NCBI GenBank assembly: GCA_947467625.1
Contig: CANIJN010000034.1
Coordinates: forward strand, 1 to 32,569
Length of the DNA: 32,569 nt
Direction: 5' to 3'
Source: Opitutia bacterium
Lineage (GTDB): Bacteria > Verrucomicrobiota > Verrucomicrobiia > Opitutales > Opitutaceae
In this document: one piece after another, positions 23,486 through 31,982 of the stretch
How the letters are laid out: each line of letters opens with the position of its first letter
How positions within the stretch are numbered: position 1 is the stretch's first letter
Made by a program: the position numbers and the translations under genes
The notes under the pieces: generated by a model
What the model saw: only the letters and a program-made list of their open reading frames with translations
Database searches by the model: none
What the model was told of the DNA's origin: nothing

Positions 23486-24820
23486 TCAGACGGCTTGGAT
23501 GGCGATGCGATGGCAGGAGTTGTTGAGGTAACCCTCCGGATTCCAACCGGGCAGGATCATAGGTTGGGCGCGGCCTTGGTCATCGACCGCCCGCGCCCAG
23601 ATTTCGTAGTAACCCTTCTTGGGAAGAGCCACCGTGGTGCGCCACTGCTGCCAGGCGTAGCGATTCGCGGGCTTGTCGAGTTCCGCCTGGCGCCACGTGA
23701 TGCCGAAGTCGAACGACACCTCCGCAGAAGCCACGGCACCTTCACCCACCCACGCATGTCCGCGCACGGTGAGTTGCTCTGCGCAAGGGTGACTGGAGCC
23801 GGATTTCGGAAAGGTCACGAGCGACTTCACCGGCATGGCTTCGATGACCACCATGTCTTCAGCCGGTACCTTGGAGCCGGGGGCCACGGGATGACGCGGC
23901 ATCCGATAGGAGTGCCCGGTCATCTTTTCACCATCGTGCTCGCGGTCGCGGATCACGATTTTCTTCACCCACTTGCCGCAAGTGGACGCAGCCCAACCGC
24001 CGAACATGAGGCGGAGTGGATGGCCGTGTTGCCACGGCAGTGGTTCGCCGTTCATGGCAAAGACGAGCAACGACTCATCTTCCAGCGCCTTGGTGATCGG
24101 CACGCCCCGCGAGATAGCCGATTTTTTCGGATCGCCGGACAGATGCACATCCGCGCCGTAGTAGCCTACGTAAACGGCATTCTTTTTCACACCGCAGTGC
24201 CGCAAAACATCGGCGAGCCGCACGCCAGTCCATTGCGGACAACCCACGCCGCCGGTCGTCCACTGGTTCCCGGTGGCGGGCGGATTGAACTCGCTGCGTC
24301 CGTTGCCGGCGCACTCGAGCACCATTTGCAGGGTCTGCGGCTGGAATTTTTCCTTCAGCTCCTTGAGTGAAAATGTCGTCGGCTGCTCGCAGCTCTCACC
24401 AGCAATCTCCAGCGTCCATGTGTCGGGATCGAGCATCTCCGGCGTGGGTGCGAGACCATTGTTGCGGATAAAGAGATGTTTCGCCGACGTGATCGCATCG
24501 TCGAGTAAGTGTGCGGGCGTTTCGGCCACCAACGGTCGGTCGTTCATGACCATGAGGCCTTCTTTCCCCATGATTTGAAACGGCGCGGTGGATTGCGCGA
24601 GCGCGACCGGGATCAACCCCGAGGGCAGCTTGTCGCCGAAGACGATTTTCGCGCCCACGGCGGCGGACATGGAGACGAGCCCGAGCCTGCCCAGAAAGCC
24701 CCGCCGGCTGACGGAATCTGCGCGGCGGTCCCAGAGGAGTTCATCCGCTCGCCGGGCATTTGCGGAGTCGCGGTGGGGAAGGCCGGCCGGCCGATGGGAT
24801 TTTTGGGGCTTGGAGTTCAT
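23486..24820 (-). CDS. sorA: Sulfite oxidase-family molybdopterin subunit (SorA-like), Tat-exported
   Basis: The 444-residue protein oxidises sulfite to sulfate in the periplasm by family. It carries a Tat signal (SRRGFLGRLG, residues 38-47) behind a rather long N-terminal extension, as expected for export of a folded molybdoenzyme. The molybdenum-ligating Cys is C170 in VLECAGNGRSEF. Further family motifs are GGVGCPQWTGVRLADVL, NGEPLPWQHGHPLRL and the Mo-co dimerisation domain (SEVSFDFGITWRQAELD-like). I chose the ATG at 24820 over a GTG at 24847. The sorB cytochrome follows after two bases. A perfect palindrome sits 73 bases upstream of the start. Confidence 0.9.
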   Translation of the reverse strand: MNSKPQKSHRPAGLPHRDSANARRADELLWDRRADSVSRRGFLGRLGLVSMSAAVGAKIVFGDKLPSGLIPVALAQSTAPFQIMGKEGLMVMNDRPLVAETPAHLLDDAITSAKHLFIRNNGLAPTPEMLDPDTWTLEIAGESCEQPTTFSLKELKEKFQPQTLQMVLECAGNGRSEFNPPATGNQWTTGGVGCPQWTGVRLADVLRHCGVKKNAVYVGYYGADVHLSGDPKKSAISRGVPITKALEDESLLVFAMNGEPLPWQHGHPLRLMFGGWAASTCGKWVKKIVIRDREHDGEKMTGHSYRMPRHPVAPGSKVPAEDMVVIEAMPVKSLVTFPKSGSSHPCAEQLTVRGHAWVGEGAVASAEVSFDFGITWRQAELDKPANRYAWQQWRTTVALPKKGYYEIWARAVDDQGRAQPMILPGWNPEGYLNNSCHRIAIQAV

Positions 24821-24892
24821 AAATTGACTTTCGTTAGGGCCGCGCACCGGCGATCAGCAGTCGAGGGGTCGCAGTTCATCGTGGTGGGTGGG

Positions 24893-24907
24893 CTGTGATT
24901 TTCACAG
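24893..24907. promoter_or_regulatory. Candidate operator: perfect palindrome upstream of sorA
   Basis: CTGTGATTTTCACAG has 6-base arms CTGTGA/TCACAG around TTT. It lies 73 bases before the sorA ATG in an otherwise GC-rich region. The half-site TGTGA resembles CRP/FNR-family sites, but the 3-base spacing is shorter than the usual CRP spacing of 6, so the regulator is unknown. Confidence 0.45.
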
Positions 24908-24968
24908 GTTGATTTTTAGCGGAACAGCCGGCGCCCGGAGAAGGCCACCGCAAAGGTAATGAGGGAAA

Positions 24969-25330
24969 TGGGCTTACCTCGAAAAAATGAAGACCAATTT
25001 AGTCGGCTTGGCTTTGGTTTAGCGTATTTGTTTGTGAATACCATGGGCATTACCCAACCGAGTGAGCTGTGGCGTCTCTTCCGGATGTAGAGGGTTTCGA
25101 TGTAATCGAAGACGGCAAGCGCGGTCTGATGGCGGCTGACGGGAATGGCCTCAGCTAGTCCGGTCGCGGACTTCAGGGGGCGCCAGAACGATTCTAGCGC
25201 GGCGTTGTCGTGGCCATTACCAGCGCGGCTCATGCTGCGTCCGATGCTCGCGGCGCGGAGCGCATCGAGGTAGCCGCCGTCGACACAGTGGCCTCCGCGC
25301 GAGGTGGCCATGCTCGTGAAGGCGAAGTTC
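24969..25330 (-). pseudogene. IS3-family transposase remnant (C-terminal integrase core)
   Basis: The minus strand encodes SMSRAGNGHDNAALESFW, LAVFDYIETLYIRKRRHSSL and GWVMPMVF, the last part of an IS3-family DDE transposase; the catalytic Glu is in ESFW. Upstream the similarity fades (TSRGGHCVDGGYLDALRA stands where HSDRGxQY is expected), the second Asp appears lost, and the N-terminal part is absent or scrambled. The + strand at 24969-24990 (TGGGCTTACCTCGAAAAAAT) resembles a typical IS3-type terminal repeat, so this is probably the true element end. No second end was found. Confidence 0.78.
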
Positions 25331-25655
25331 GCCGTCGAGGCGCTCCCCGTCGCTGCGGTCGGGGGCCCGAGCAATAGGCAAAAGGATAGCGTCGCCACCT
25401 TCGTGGTTGATGCGGGCGAGGAGTGGTCGCACGCCCGCCGCGGTTCCGGGTGTGCGGTGGCCTTCGCGTCGTTCCAAGTCGACGGCTCCCGGACCACGAT
25501 CATTGAAATCTGCGGGGTGCGATTCCGGCCGACGCGCGGTTCGCGACCATGGGCAAGTTTCCTCTGTAACCCCGGAAGGACCGAACTCGGCGACGCGCCG
25601 CCGCGAGATCGCCTTGGCGCTTGCCTCGCGGGGGCCTCGCAACACGGTTTCAGTC

Positions 25656-27428
25656 GTGGTTAACAATCACGTTTTCCGCGCATGGCGGCTTTGGCTCGTG
25701 GCGCTGCTGGCCAGCCCGTTGATTCCATCTGCCCAAACGGCGTCTCCCTTTGTCAGCGGTGCGTGGTGCGGGAACGTGACTCCGACCAGTGCCTCGGTCG
25801 CCATCCGGCTGACGGCCCCCGGCCGCCGCGTACGCTTGCGGGTGAGCCCTCAGAGTGGGTTATCGCCTGCCGTGTTTTCACCGGTGCTATCGACGGGCTC
25901 CGAGTCAGGAAACACGGTGAAACTCGACGTCGCGGGGCTCCAGCCTTCGTCGGACTACGGCTATGAAATTGAGGTGGACGGAGTGGTGCGCACGGAGACG
26001 CTAGCGCGCGGAAAATTTCGCACGTTTCCGCAGGGCGCCGGTTCGTTTCGCTTGGCCTTCTCTTCTTGTGGCGACTCCCTTGACCCCGACCAAGGGGCTT
26101 ATGAGGCCATCCTCGCCGAGCAACCGCTGCTCTTCGTGCACATGGGGGACTTTCATTACAAAGATAAGAACACGATCGTCGCCGAGGATTATCGCCGTAA
26201 TTACGACGAGGCTCTCAATAGCCGCAATTCAGGTGCGCTCTACCGCGGTGTTCCGCTGGCCTACATGTGGGACGATCACGATTTCACGGGAGACGATAGC
26301 AACGGTACCGCCATCGGTGCCGCCACGGTGCGCGGCGTGTATCGCGAGACGGTGCCGCACTACCCGATCACCGTCGCGGGCGGCACGATCGCGCAAGCTT
26401 TCACGGTCGGCCGAGTGCGGGTGATCATGACGGATTTGCATAGCGCGGCCTCCCTGGCAGGTTCGGCCGAGTCGGCGAACAAGTCGCGCCTCGGAGCCAC
26501 CCAGAAAGCGTGGTTCAAGCAAGAGTTGATTGCGGCGCGCGACGCCGCGTTCCCGCTGATTATTTGGGTCAACACATCGCCTTGGATCGGAGCGGCCCAA
26601 TTGGGCGTTGATTCGTGGGCGGGGTTTTCGACCGAACGCGCCGAGCTCGCAAATTTCCTCCGAGATAACCGGATCAAGAATCTGTTGATACTCTCCGGCG
26701 ACATGCATGCGCTCGCGTATGACGACGGCAGGAATTCCGACTACGCCGTCGGGGGCGGCGCGCCGCTCGTGGTCCTCCATGCCGCCCCGCTCACGCGCCT
26801 AGGCGGGCCCAAAGGCGGACCCTATGCGGCGGGTCCGCTCATCGGGATTCAGCAATACGGGTTGCTCGATGTGACGGACACCGGTGGTCCGGCGGTGCAC
26901 GTGCGCTACAGCGGCAAGCGGGTCGGCGAAGGGACCAAGCTGTCGTTTCAAGGTGTCGCCTCCACGGCCGGCATCGTCGCGGACAGCATCGGCACCGGGG
27001 GACTTTCCGCGGCCACCAGCGGGGCCGACCGCGCTTTCGTGAATGTCTCGACCCGCGGCCGAGTCGCGACCGCAGGTGACGTCCTCATCGTGGGATTTGT
27101 CGTCGGTGGCACCGAGCCCCGCACGATCTTGGCGCGGGCGGTCGGGCCTTCGCTGGCCGTGTTTGGCATCACGGATGCGTTGTCCAGACCCACGCTCACG
27201 CTCCATCGCGGCAACGTCGTCATCGCCAGCAACGATGACTGGACGCTCACCGACGCGGCGCGGTTGTTTACGGCCTTCGAACGGGTCGGGGCTTTTCGCC
27301 TGCTCGGTGGTGCCCATCCGGATGCAGCCCTCCTCACGACGCTGGCTCCCGGTGCCTACACGCTGCAAGTCACCGGGGGCGGTGGCGCGGTGGGCACCGT
27401 CCTCCTCGAAGCCTACGACGTACCTTAG
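25656..27428 (+). CDS. phoD: Secreted PhoD-type alkaline phosphatase/phosphodiesterase with shared C-terminal domain
   Basis: About 590 residues. The probable start is the GTG at 25656, which leads into a signal peptide (FRAWRLWLVALLASPLIPSAQT); no ATG is suitable and the start is uncertain. Residues about 33-125 form the N-terminal PhoD beta-sandwich. Residues about 130-440 are the metallophosphatase: AFSSCGD (135-140), HMGDFHY (162-168), MWDDHDF (204-210), and SGDMHA (347-352), the Ca/Fe-binding motifs of PhoD. PhoD cleaves phosphomonoesters and diesters. Residues about 461-590 (27036-27425) are the domain that begins FVNVSTRG and ends LLEAYDVP, shared with the phytase-like and CotH proteins. 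It stands next to an IS remnant. PhoD genes usually respond to phosphate limitation; no Pho box was recognised. Confidence 0.85.
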   Translation: MVNNHVFRAWRLWLVALLASPLIPSAQTASPFVSGAWCGNVTPTSASVAIRLTAPGRRVRLRVSPQSGLSPAVFSPVLSTGSESGNTVKLDVAGLQPSSDYGYEIEVDGVVRTETLARGKFRTFPQGAGSFRLAFSSCGDSLDPDQGAYEAILAEQPLLFVHMGDFHYKDKNTIVAEDYRRNYDEALNSRNSGALYRGVPLAYMWDDHDFTGDDSNGTAIGAATVRGVYRETVPHYPITVAGGTIAQAFTVGRVRVIMTDLHSAASLAGSAESANKSRLGATQKAWFKQELIAARDAAFPLIIWVNTSPWIGAAQLGVDSWAGFSTERAELANFLRDNRIKNLLILSGDMHALAYDDGRNSDYAVGGGAPLVVLHAAPLTRLGGPKGGPYAAGPLIGIQQYGLLDVTDTGGPAVHVRYSGKRVGEGTKLSFQGVASTAGIVADSIGTGGLSAATSGADRAFVNVSTRGRVATAGDVLIVGFVVGGTEPRTILARAVGPSLAVFGITDALSRPTLTLHRGNVVIASNDDWTLTDAARLFTAFERVGAFRLLGGAHPDAALLTTLAPGAYTLQVTGGGGAVGTVLLEAYDVP

Positions 27429-27620
27429 GCTCGGCCGACGCCTCTCGCCAGAAACGTCCGAAATCAATGATCTCTAATGGGGTGAATTTCTCCCTGAAAA
27501 TGGCCGGATTTTTCCGCTCTAATGTGACCGGGTAATTCTCGCCGCCCCTTCCGCGCCGAGCGCGCCGAATCTGCCTTTTTTGGCTCGGCCAGCTTGCTGC
27601 TTGTCACCAGCTTCCGCCCC

Positions 27621-29414
27621 ATGACTTGGCAAATAGCACTCGTTTTTATTCTGCTGCTCGCGGCCTTGATCATGTTTGTGCGGGAAAAGATATCCCCCGA
27701 CCTCATCGCACTCGGGGTGCTCGTCATCATCGCCGCCTTGGGCCTAGTGCCCACCCGCGACGTGCTTGCGGTCTTTAGCAATCCCGCCCCCATCACCGTC
27801 GCAGCAATGTTCGTGCTCAGCGCCGCCCTTGTGCGCTGCGGTGCCCTCGACGACCTCTCCGTTGGACTCGAACACGCCGCGCGTTTTTCCTACCGGTCAG
27901 TGATTTTTCTGCTGGTCGTGCTGGTAGCCTTCGTCTCGGCCTGGATCAACAACACCCCGGTCGTCGTCGTGTTTGTCCCCGTCGTGATCACGCTCGCCCG
28001 TCGCATGTCGCTGCCGGCTTCCAAGTTTCTGATCCCGCTTTCCTATGCCGCGGTGCTCGGCGGCACCTGCACCCTCATCGGCACCAGTACTAACCTCGTC
28101 GTCAACGGCATCCTCGCCCAGCGCGGCATCCCGGAAATGGGTATGTTCGAACTCACGTGGATCGGCGTGCCCGCCACGCTCGTCGGCGCGGTTTACCTCG
28201 CGCTAGCTGGTGGCCGCCTGTTGCCCGCGCGCGAGAACCTCACCTCGATCCTCTCGGACGAAGAGCGCCGCGAGTACTTCACCGAGGCCTTCGTGCCGCC
28301 AGACTCCCGGCTCATCGGCAAGAGCCTGCGTGCAGCCGGCCTTGTTCGCAGTCGCGGTTTCCGCGTCATCGAAGTCGTCCGCGACGGCGTCAGCCTGCAC
28401 ATCGAACCCACGCTCACCCCGCTTGCGGCCGGCGACCGTCTGATCCTCGCCTGCCGGCCCTCCGACATCGCGCGCGTTCGGGCGATGCCCGGATTCGACT
28501 TCACTGCGGAAGCCGGATTGGAGCAAATCTCCTCCCACGAGGGCGTCATCTTCGAGGGCGCCATCGCTCCGCACGCCGACATTATCGGCCAAAGCATCGG
28601 TGAACTGCGCTTCCGCCAGCGCTTCCGCGTGATCGTCCTCGCTCTCCACCGCAGCGGCGAAAGCGTGCGCGACAAACTCGAGACCCTGCCGCTGCGCGCC
28701 GGCGACATTCTCCTCATGATGGGCACCGAGCCGGCAGCCGACGCCTTGCGCCGGGGCCGGGACCTCATCCTCTTTAACTGTCCGCCGCTCCCCTCGCGGT
28801 CGCTGCATCGCCGGTTGCCGATCGTGCTCGCCACGATTGTCGCCGTGGTGCTCGGCGAGACGTTCGACTGGCTCCCGATTGAGATCGGGGCGATCGGCGG
28901 TGCGGTGCTGGTTTGTCTCACCGGCTGCCTCAAACCCAAAGAGGCCTACGAATCGATCGAGTGGCCACTGCTGTTCGTGATCTTCGGGATGCTCGCTCTT
29001 GGCGCCGCGATGCAAGCCACCGGTGCCGCTGCGTGGTTGGCCCATCATCTCGTCGCTGGCATCGATCATTTCGTCACCGGTCCGCACAAGGCCCTCGTAC
29101 TCCTCGCGGGCCTTTACCTCGGCACCGTGGTTCTCACCGAGATCCTCTCGAACAACGCCGTCGCCGCGCTCATGGTGCCAATCGCCCTCTCGATCGCCGT
29201 CGCCGCCGAACTGGACGCGCGGCCGTTTATCATCGCAGTGACGTTTGCCGCCAGTGCGGCTTTCGCCACGCCCATCGGCTATCAGACCAATACTTACGTC
29301 TACGGCATCGGCGGCTACCGCTTCGCCGACTTCGTTAAAATCGGCGTACCCTTGAACGCCCTCTGCTTCGTCGTAGCGATGGTGGTGATACCGCTAGTCT
29401 GGCCGTTCCGCTGA
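27621..29414 (+). CDS. SLC13/DASS-type transporter with two RCK_C (TrkA-C) domains
   Basis: The 597-residue protein (ATG 27621 preferred; a TTG at 27594 is also open) has about ten or more membrane segments in two halves. The first half carries INNTPVVVVFVP and GGTCTLIGTSTNLVVNG, and the second carries SNNAVAALMVPIAL and ATPIGYQTNTYVYG: the paired substrate and Na+-binding motifs of the SLC13 family. Two TrkA-C domains sit between the halves (about 221-290 and 309-380), as in bacterial SLC13-like permeases of the CysP/SdcS-like groups. Candidate substrates are sulfate, dicarboxylates or similar anions. No operon partner is evident; guaA follows after 102 bases. Confidence 0.87.
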   Translation: MTWQIALVFILLLAALIMFVREKISPDLIALGVLVIIAALGLVPTRDVLAVFSNPAPITVAAMFVLSAALVRCGALDDLSVGLEHAARFSYRSVIFLLVVLVAFVSAWINNTPVVVVFVPVVITLARRMSLPASKFLIPLSYAAVLGGTCTLIGTSTNLVVNGILAQRGIPEMGMFELTWIGVPATLVGAVYLALAGGRLLPARENLTSILSDEERREYFTEAFVPPDSRLIGKSLRAAGLVRSRGFRVIEVVRDGVSLHIEPTLTPLAAGDRLILACRPSDIARVRAMPGFDFTAEAGLEQISSHEGVIFEGAIAPHADIIGQSIGELRFRQRFRVIVLALHRSGESVRDKLETLPLRAGDILLMMGTEPAADALRRGRDLILFNCPPLPSRSLHRRLPIVLATIVAVVLGETFDWLPIEIGAIGGAVLVCLTGCLKPKEAYESIEWPLLFVIFGMLALGAAMQATGAAAWLAHHLVAGIDHFVTGPHKALVLLAGLYLGTVVLTEILSNNAVAALMVPIALSIAVAAELDARPFIIAVTFAASAAFATPIGYQTNTYVYGIGGYRFADFVKIGVPLNALCFVVAMVVIPLVWPFR

Positions 29415-29516
29415 GCCGCGCTCGTCCTGAGCGCCGCGGGCATTGACACGCGGCGAGCGGTCGCGGCACGCTCATGGCTCATTTTTCGCAGCCGTCACGT
29501 CACGCCCGCCGCACAC

Positions 29517-31058
29517 ATGCCACAAATCATCGCTGTCCTCGACTTTGGCTCTCAACTCACGCAGGTCATCGCGCGCCGCATCCGCGAGTGCCAAGTCTAC
29601 TCGAAGATCTATCACTACTCGACCCCGGCGGCGAAGCTCCGCGAGGACGGCGTGGTCGGCATCATCCTCTCGGGCGGTCCGCAGAGCGTTTACGCGAAAA
29701 CGGCGCCCCATCCGGACAAGGAGATTTTCAACCTCGGCGTCCCCATGCTCGGCATCTGCTACGGCGTGCAACTCATGGGACACCACCTCGGCGGCCACGT
29801 GGCGCACAGCAAGGCGCGCGAATACGGGCACGGTCAGCTCACCATCAAGAAGGCCGGTAAACTCTTCGCCGGGCTCCCGAAGAAGCTGCGCATCTGGAAT
29901 TCCCACGGCGACAAACTGGAAAAACTTCCGCCTGGCTTCGTCGCAACTGCGGTTTCCGAAAATTCGCCGTATGCGGGTATCGAGGACAAGCGGCGCGGGT
30001 TCTACGGCATCCAGTTCCACCCGGAAGTGTTTCACACCGAGCGCGGCGGCGAAATGATCCGCAACTTCCTCGTCGGCATCTGCGGCGCGAAACAGGATTG
30101 GACCACCCAGGATTTTATCGCGCAGTCCGTCGCCACGATCCGCGATCAGGTCGGCAAGGGCCGCGTGCTCCTCGGTCTCTCCGGCGGCGTCGATTCTTCG
30201 GTGGCCGCTGCGCTGTTGCACAAGGCCATCGGCAAGCAGCTCACGTGTGTCTTCGTGGACAATGGTCTCCTCCGCAAGGGCGAGCGCGCGGCGGTCGAAA
30301 AACTCTACGGTGATCATTTCAATATCGACCTCCGCGTGGCTGACGCGTCGAAGCTTTTCCTCAAGCGCCTCAAGGGTGTCTCGGAGCCCGAGCAGAAGCG
30401 GAAAATCATTGGCCGCACCTTCGTCGAAGTGTTCGAGAAGTCGCTGAAGTCGATCAAGGGCAGCGCGGAGTTTCTCGCGCAGGGCACGCTCTATCCGGAC
30501 GTGATCGAGAGTGTTTCGATCCAGGGCAACCCCGCTTCGCTCATCAAGACTCACCACAATGTCGGCGGCTTGCCCGAGCGCATGAAGCTCAAACTCGTCG
30601 AACCGCTGCGCCAGCTCTTCAAGGATGAGGTCCGCCGCGTCGGCGAAGCGCTCGGCCTACCGAAGGAAGTCGTGTGGCGCCAACCGTTCCCAGGTCCGGG
30701 TCTCGGCGTGCGCGTGATGGGAGACATCACGGCCGACAAACTCGAAATCCTGCGCAACGCCGACTTCGTGCTCCAAGAGGAAATGATGGCGTCGGGTTAT
30801 TATTGGAAAGTATGGCAGTCGTTCTGCGTGTTCCTCCCGGTCAAGACGGTCGGCGTCTTCGGCGACGAACGCACCTATGACTATGTGATCGCGCTGCGGA
30901 TCGTGGAGAGCACGGATGCCATGACGGCCGATTGGGCCAAGCTCCCGCACGACGTGCTCCAGAAAATCTCGAGTCGCATCACCAATGAAGTCCGCGGCGT
31001 CGGCCGCGTCGTCTACGATGTGAGTTCCAAACCGCCCGCGACCATCGAGTGGGAGTAA
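29517..31058 (+). CDS. guaA: GMP synthase (glutamine-hydrolysing)
   Basis: The 513-residue enzyme converts XMP, ATP and glutamine to GMP in the last step of guanine nucleotide synthesis. The N-terminal class I glutamine amidotransferase domain has Cys81 in LGICYGVQ and H168/E170 in GIQFHPEV. The ATP pyrophosphatase domain starts near residue 192 with the P-loop SGGVDS (222-227). The C-terminal dimerisation domain ends KPPATIEWE, the family terminus. Length is normal. A TTGACA (29443-29448) lies 69 bases upstream of the ATG, but the -10 region is weak, so this is only a possible promoter. A housekeeping gene. Confidence 0.97.
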   Translation: MPQIIAVLDFGSQLTQVIARRIRECQVYSKIYHYSTPAAKLREDGVVGIILSGGPQSVYAKTAPHPDKEIFNLGVPMLGICYGVQLMGHHLGGHVAHSKAREYGHGQLTIKKAGKLFAGLPKKLRIWNSHGDKLEKLPPGFVATAVSENSPYAGIEDKRRGFYGIQFHPEVFHTERGGEMIRNFLVGICGAKQDWTTQDFIAQSVATIRDQVGKGRVLLGLSGGVDSSVAAALLHKAIGKQLTCVFVDNGLLRKGERAAVEKLYGDHFNIDLRVADASKLFLKRLKGVSEPEQKRKIIGRTFVEVFEKSLKSIKGSAEFLAQGTLYPDVIESVSIQGNPASLIKTHHNVGGLPERMKLKLVEPLRQLFKDEVRRVGEALGLPKEVVWRQPFPGPGLGVRVMGDITADKLEILRNADFVLQEEMMASGYYWKVWQSFCVFLPVKTVGVFGDERTYDYVIALRIVESTDAMTADWAKLPHDVLQKISSRITNEVRGVGRVVYDVSSKPPATIEWE

Positions 31059-31113
31059 TCTCCGCCGATCGCCGGACTTCCCTCGCGGCCCTCCTTTCAC
31101 CAAGGTCCGCTGC

Positions 31114-31887
31114 ATGATTCCCCGGACTGCGAGTCCTCTGCGCTTCCTTGCTAGGGCTGTGGCCGCGGTCGTTCTGACCATCGTCGCCCGTGCGGCCGAG
31201 CTGCCGATCATCACCAAGGCGAGGGCGCGACTGGGCTCCGAAGCGGCGATCGGCGACGTGAAATCGATCCACTACGTCGGTACCTTGGTCACCACCGATC
31301 CCGCTGATCCGAGCAAGCAGCAGCGGGCGACGATCGACATTGTTTTTCAGAAGCATGACCAGCAGCGGATCACGACGACGTATGATCAACTGATCGAGAC
31401 AACGTCGCTTGATGGCTACGACGCCTGGCAGCGAAAGCAGGACCCGACCGACCCGACCACCTGGCAGCAGGCACTCCAAGGAGCGGAGCAGATCAAGCGT
31501 CTTCGGGCCAACACCTGGGAGACCCTCGCGTTTTTTCGAGGCCTAGAGACCCAGGGCGGGCGCATCGAAGACCAGGGGCCCGTCACGATCGACGGCGTGG
31601 CTTGCCAGAAAGTCGCCTTCGTCCACGCGGAGAACATCATCTTCTATCGCTACTTCGATCTGGCGACCGGCCGACTGAGGTTAACCGAGACCGAGGCGGG
31701 TGGCACCTTGCGCGAGCAGGGCGAGATGATCGCCGCCGGCCTCCGGTTTCCCAAGAGCTTGGTGACGACGGCGAAAAATCCTGCTGGTAAGGTCCAGACC
31801 GTCACGGTCACTGTCGAAAAAATCACCGTCAACGAGGTCTTCCCAGTCTCGTTTTTCGCGGTGCCAATCCTCTCTCCCCAGAAGTGA
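31114..31887 (+). CDS. Exported protein of unknown function (LolA-like size and pattern)
   Basis: The 257-residue protein starts with a signal peptide (MIPRTASPLRFLARAVAAVV..., cleavage near ARA-AE). The mature part alternates beta strands (IKSIHYVGTLVTT, QQRITTTYDQLIETTSLDGY, VACQKVAFVHAENIIFYRYF) in a manner like LolA or outer-membrane lipoprotein-sorting folds, with a region of Gln/Trp-rich sequence (TTWQQALQGAEQIKRL). The similarity is by pattern only, so no function is assigned. It lies 55 bases after guaA on the same strand. Confidence 0.75.
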   Translation: MIPRTASPLRFLARAVAAVVLTIVARAAELPIITKARARLGSEAAIGDVKSIHYVGTLVTTDPADPSKQQRATIDIVFQKHDQQRITTTYDQLIETTSLDGYDAWQRKQDPTDPTTWQQALQGAEQIKRLRANTWETLAFFRGLETQGGRIEDQGPVTIDGVACQKVAFVHAENIIFYRYFDLATGRLRLTETEAGGTLREQGEMIAAGLRFPKSLVTTAKNPAGKVQTVTVTVEKITVNEVFPVSFFAVPILSPQK

Positions 31888-31982
31888 TCGCCGTCGTGGC
31901 CGCCCTTGGGTTTGGTGAACAAGCGGCAACAAGCCGCAACGGACTCGACGCCGGGGTAATCATGCGGCTAGGATTTCTTTTC

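Larger units (their letters stand above)
24821..25655. other. Region between sorA and phoD, holding an IS remnant
   Basis: The 835-base gap has a palindrome (24893-24907), an IS3-type remnant (24969-25330) and about 325 bases of unassigned sequence up to the PhoD gene. Several open frames cross it but read as out-of-frame shadows. The promoters of the divergent sorAB and phoD genes must lie here. Confidence 0.5.

Noticed and set aside
29472-30557. Long minus-strand frame opposite guaA
   Set aside because: guaA on the + strand is full length with all motifs; the antisense frame is an artefact of GC-rich codon use.
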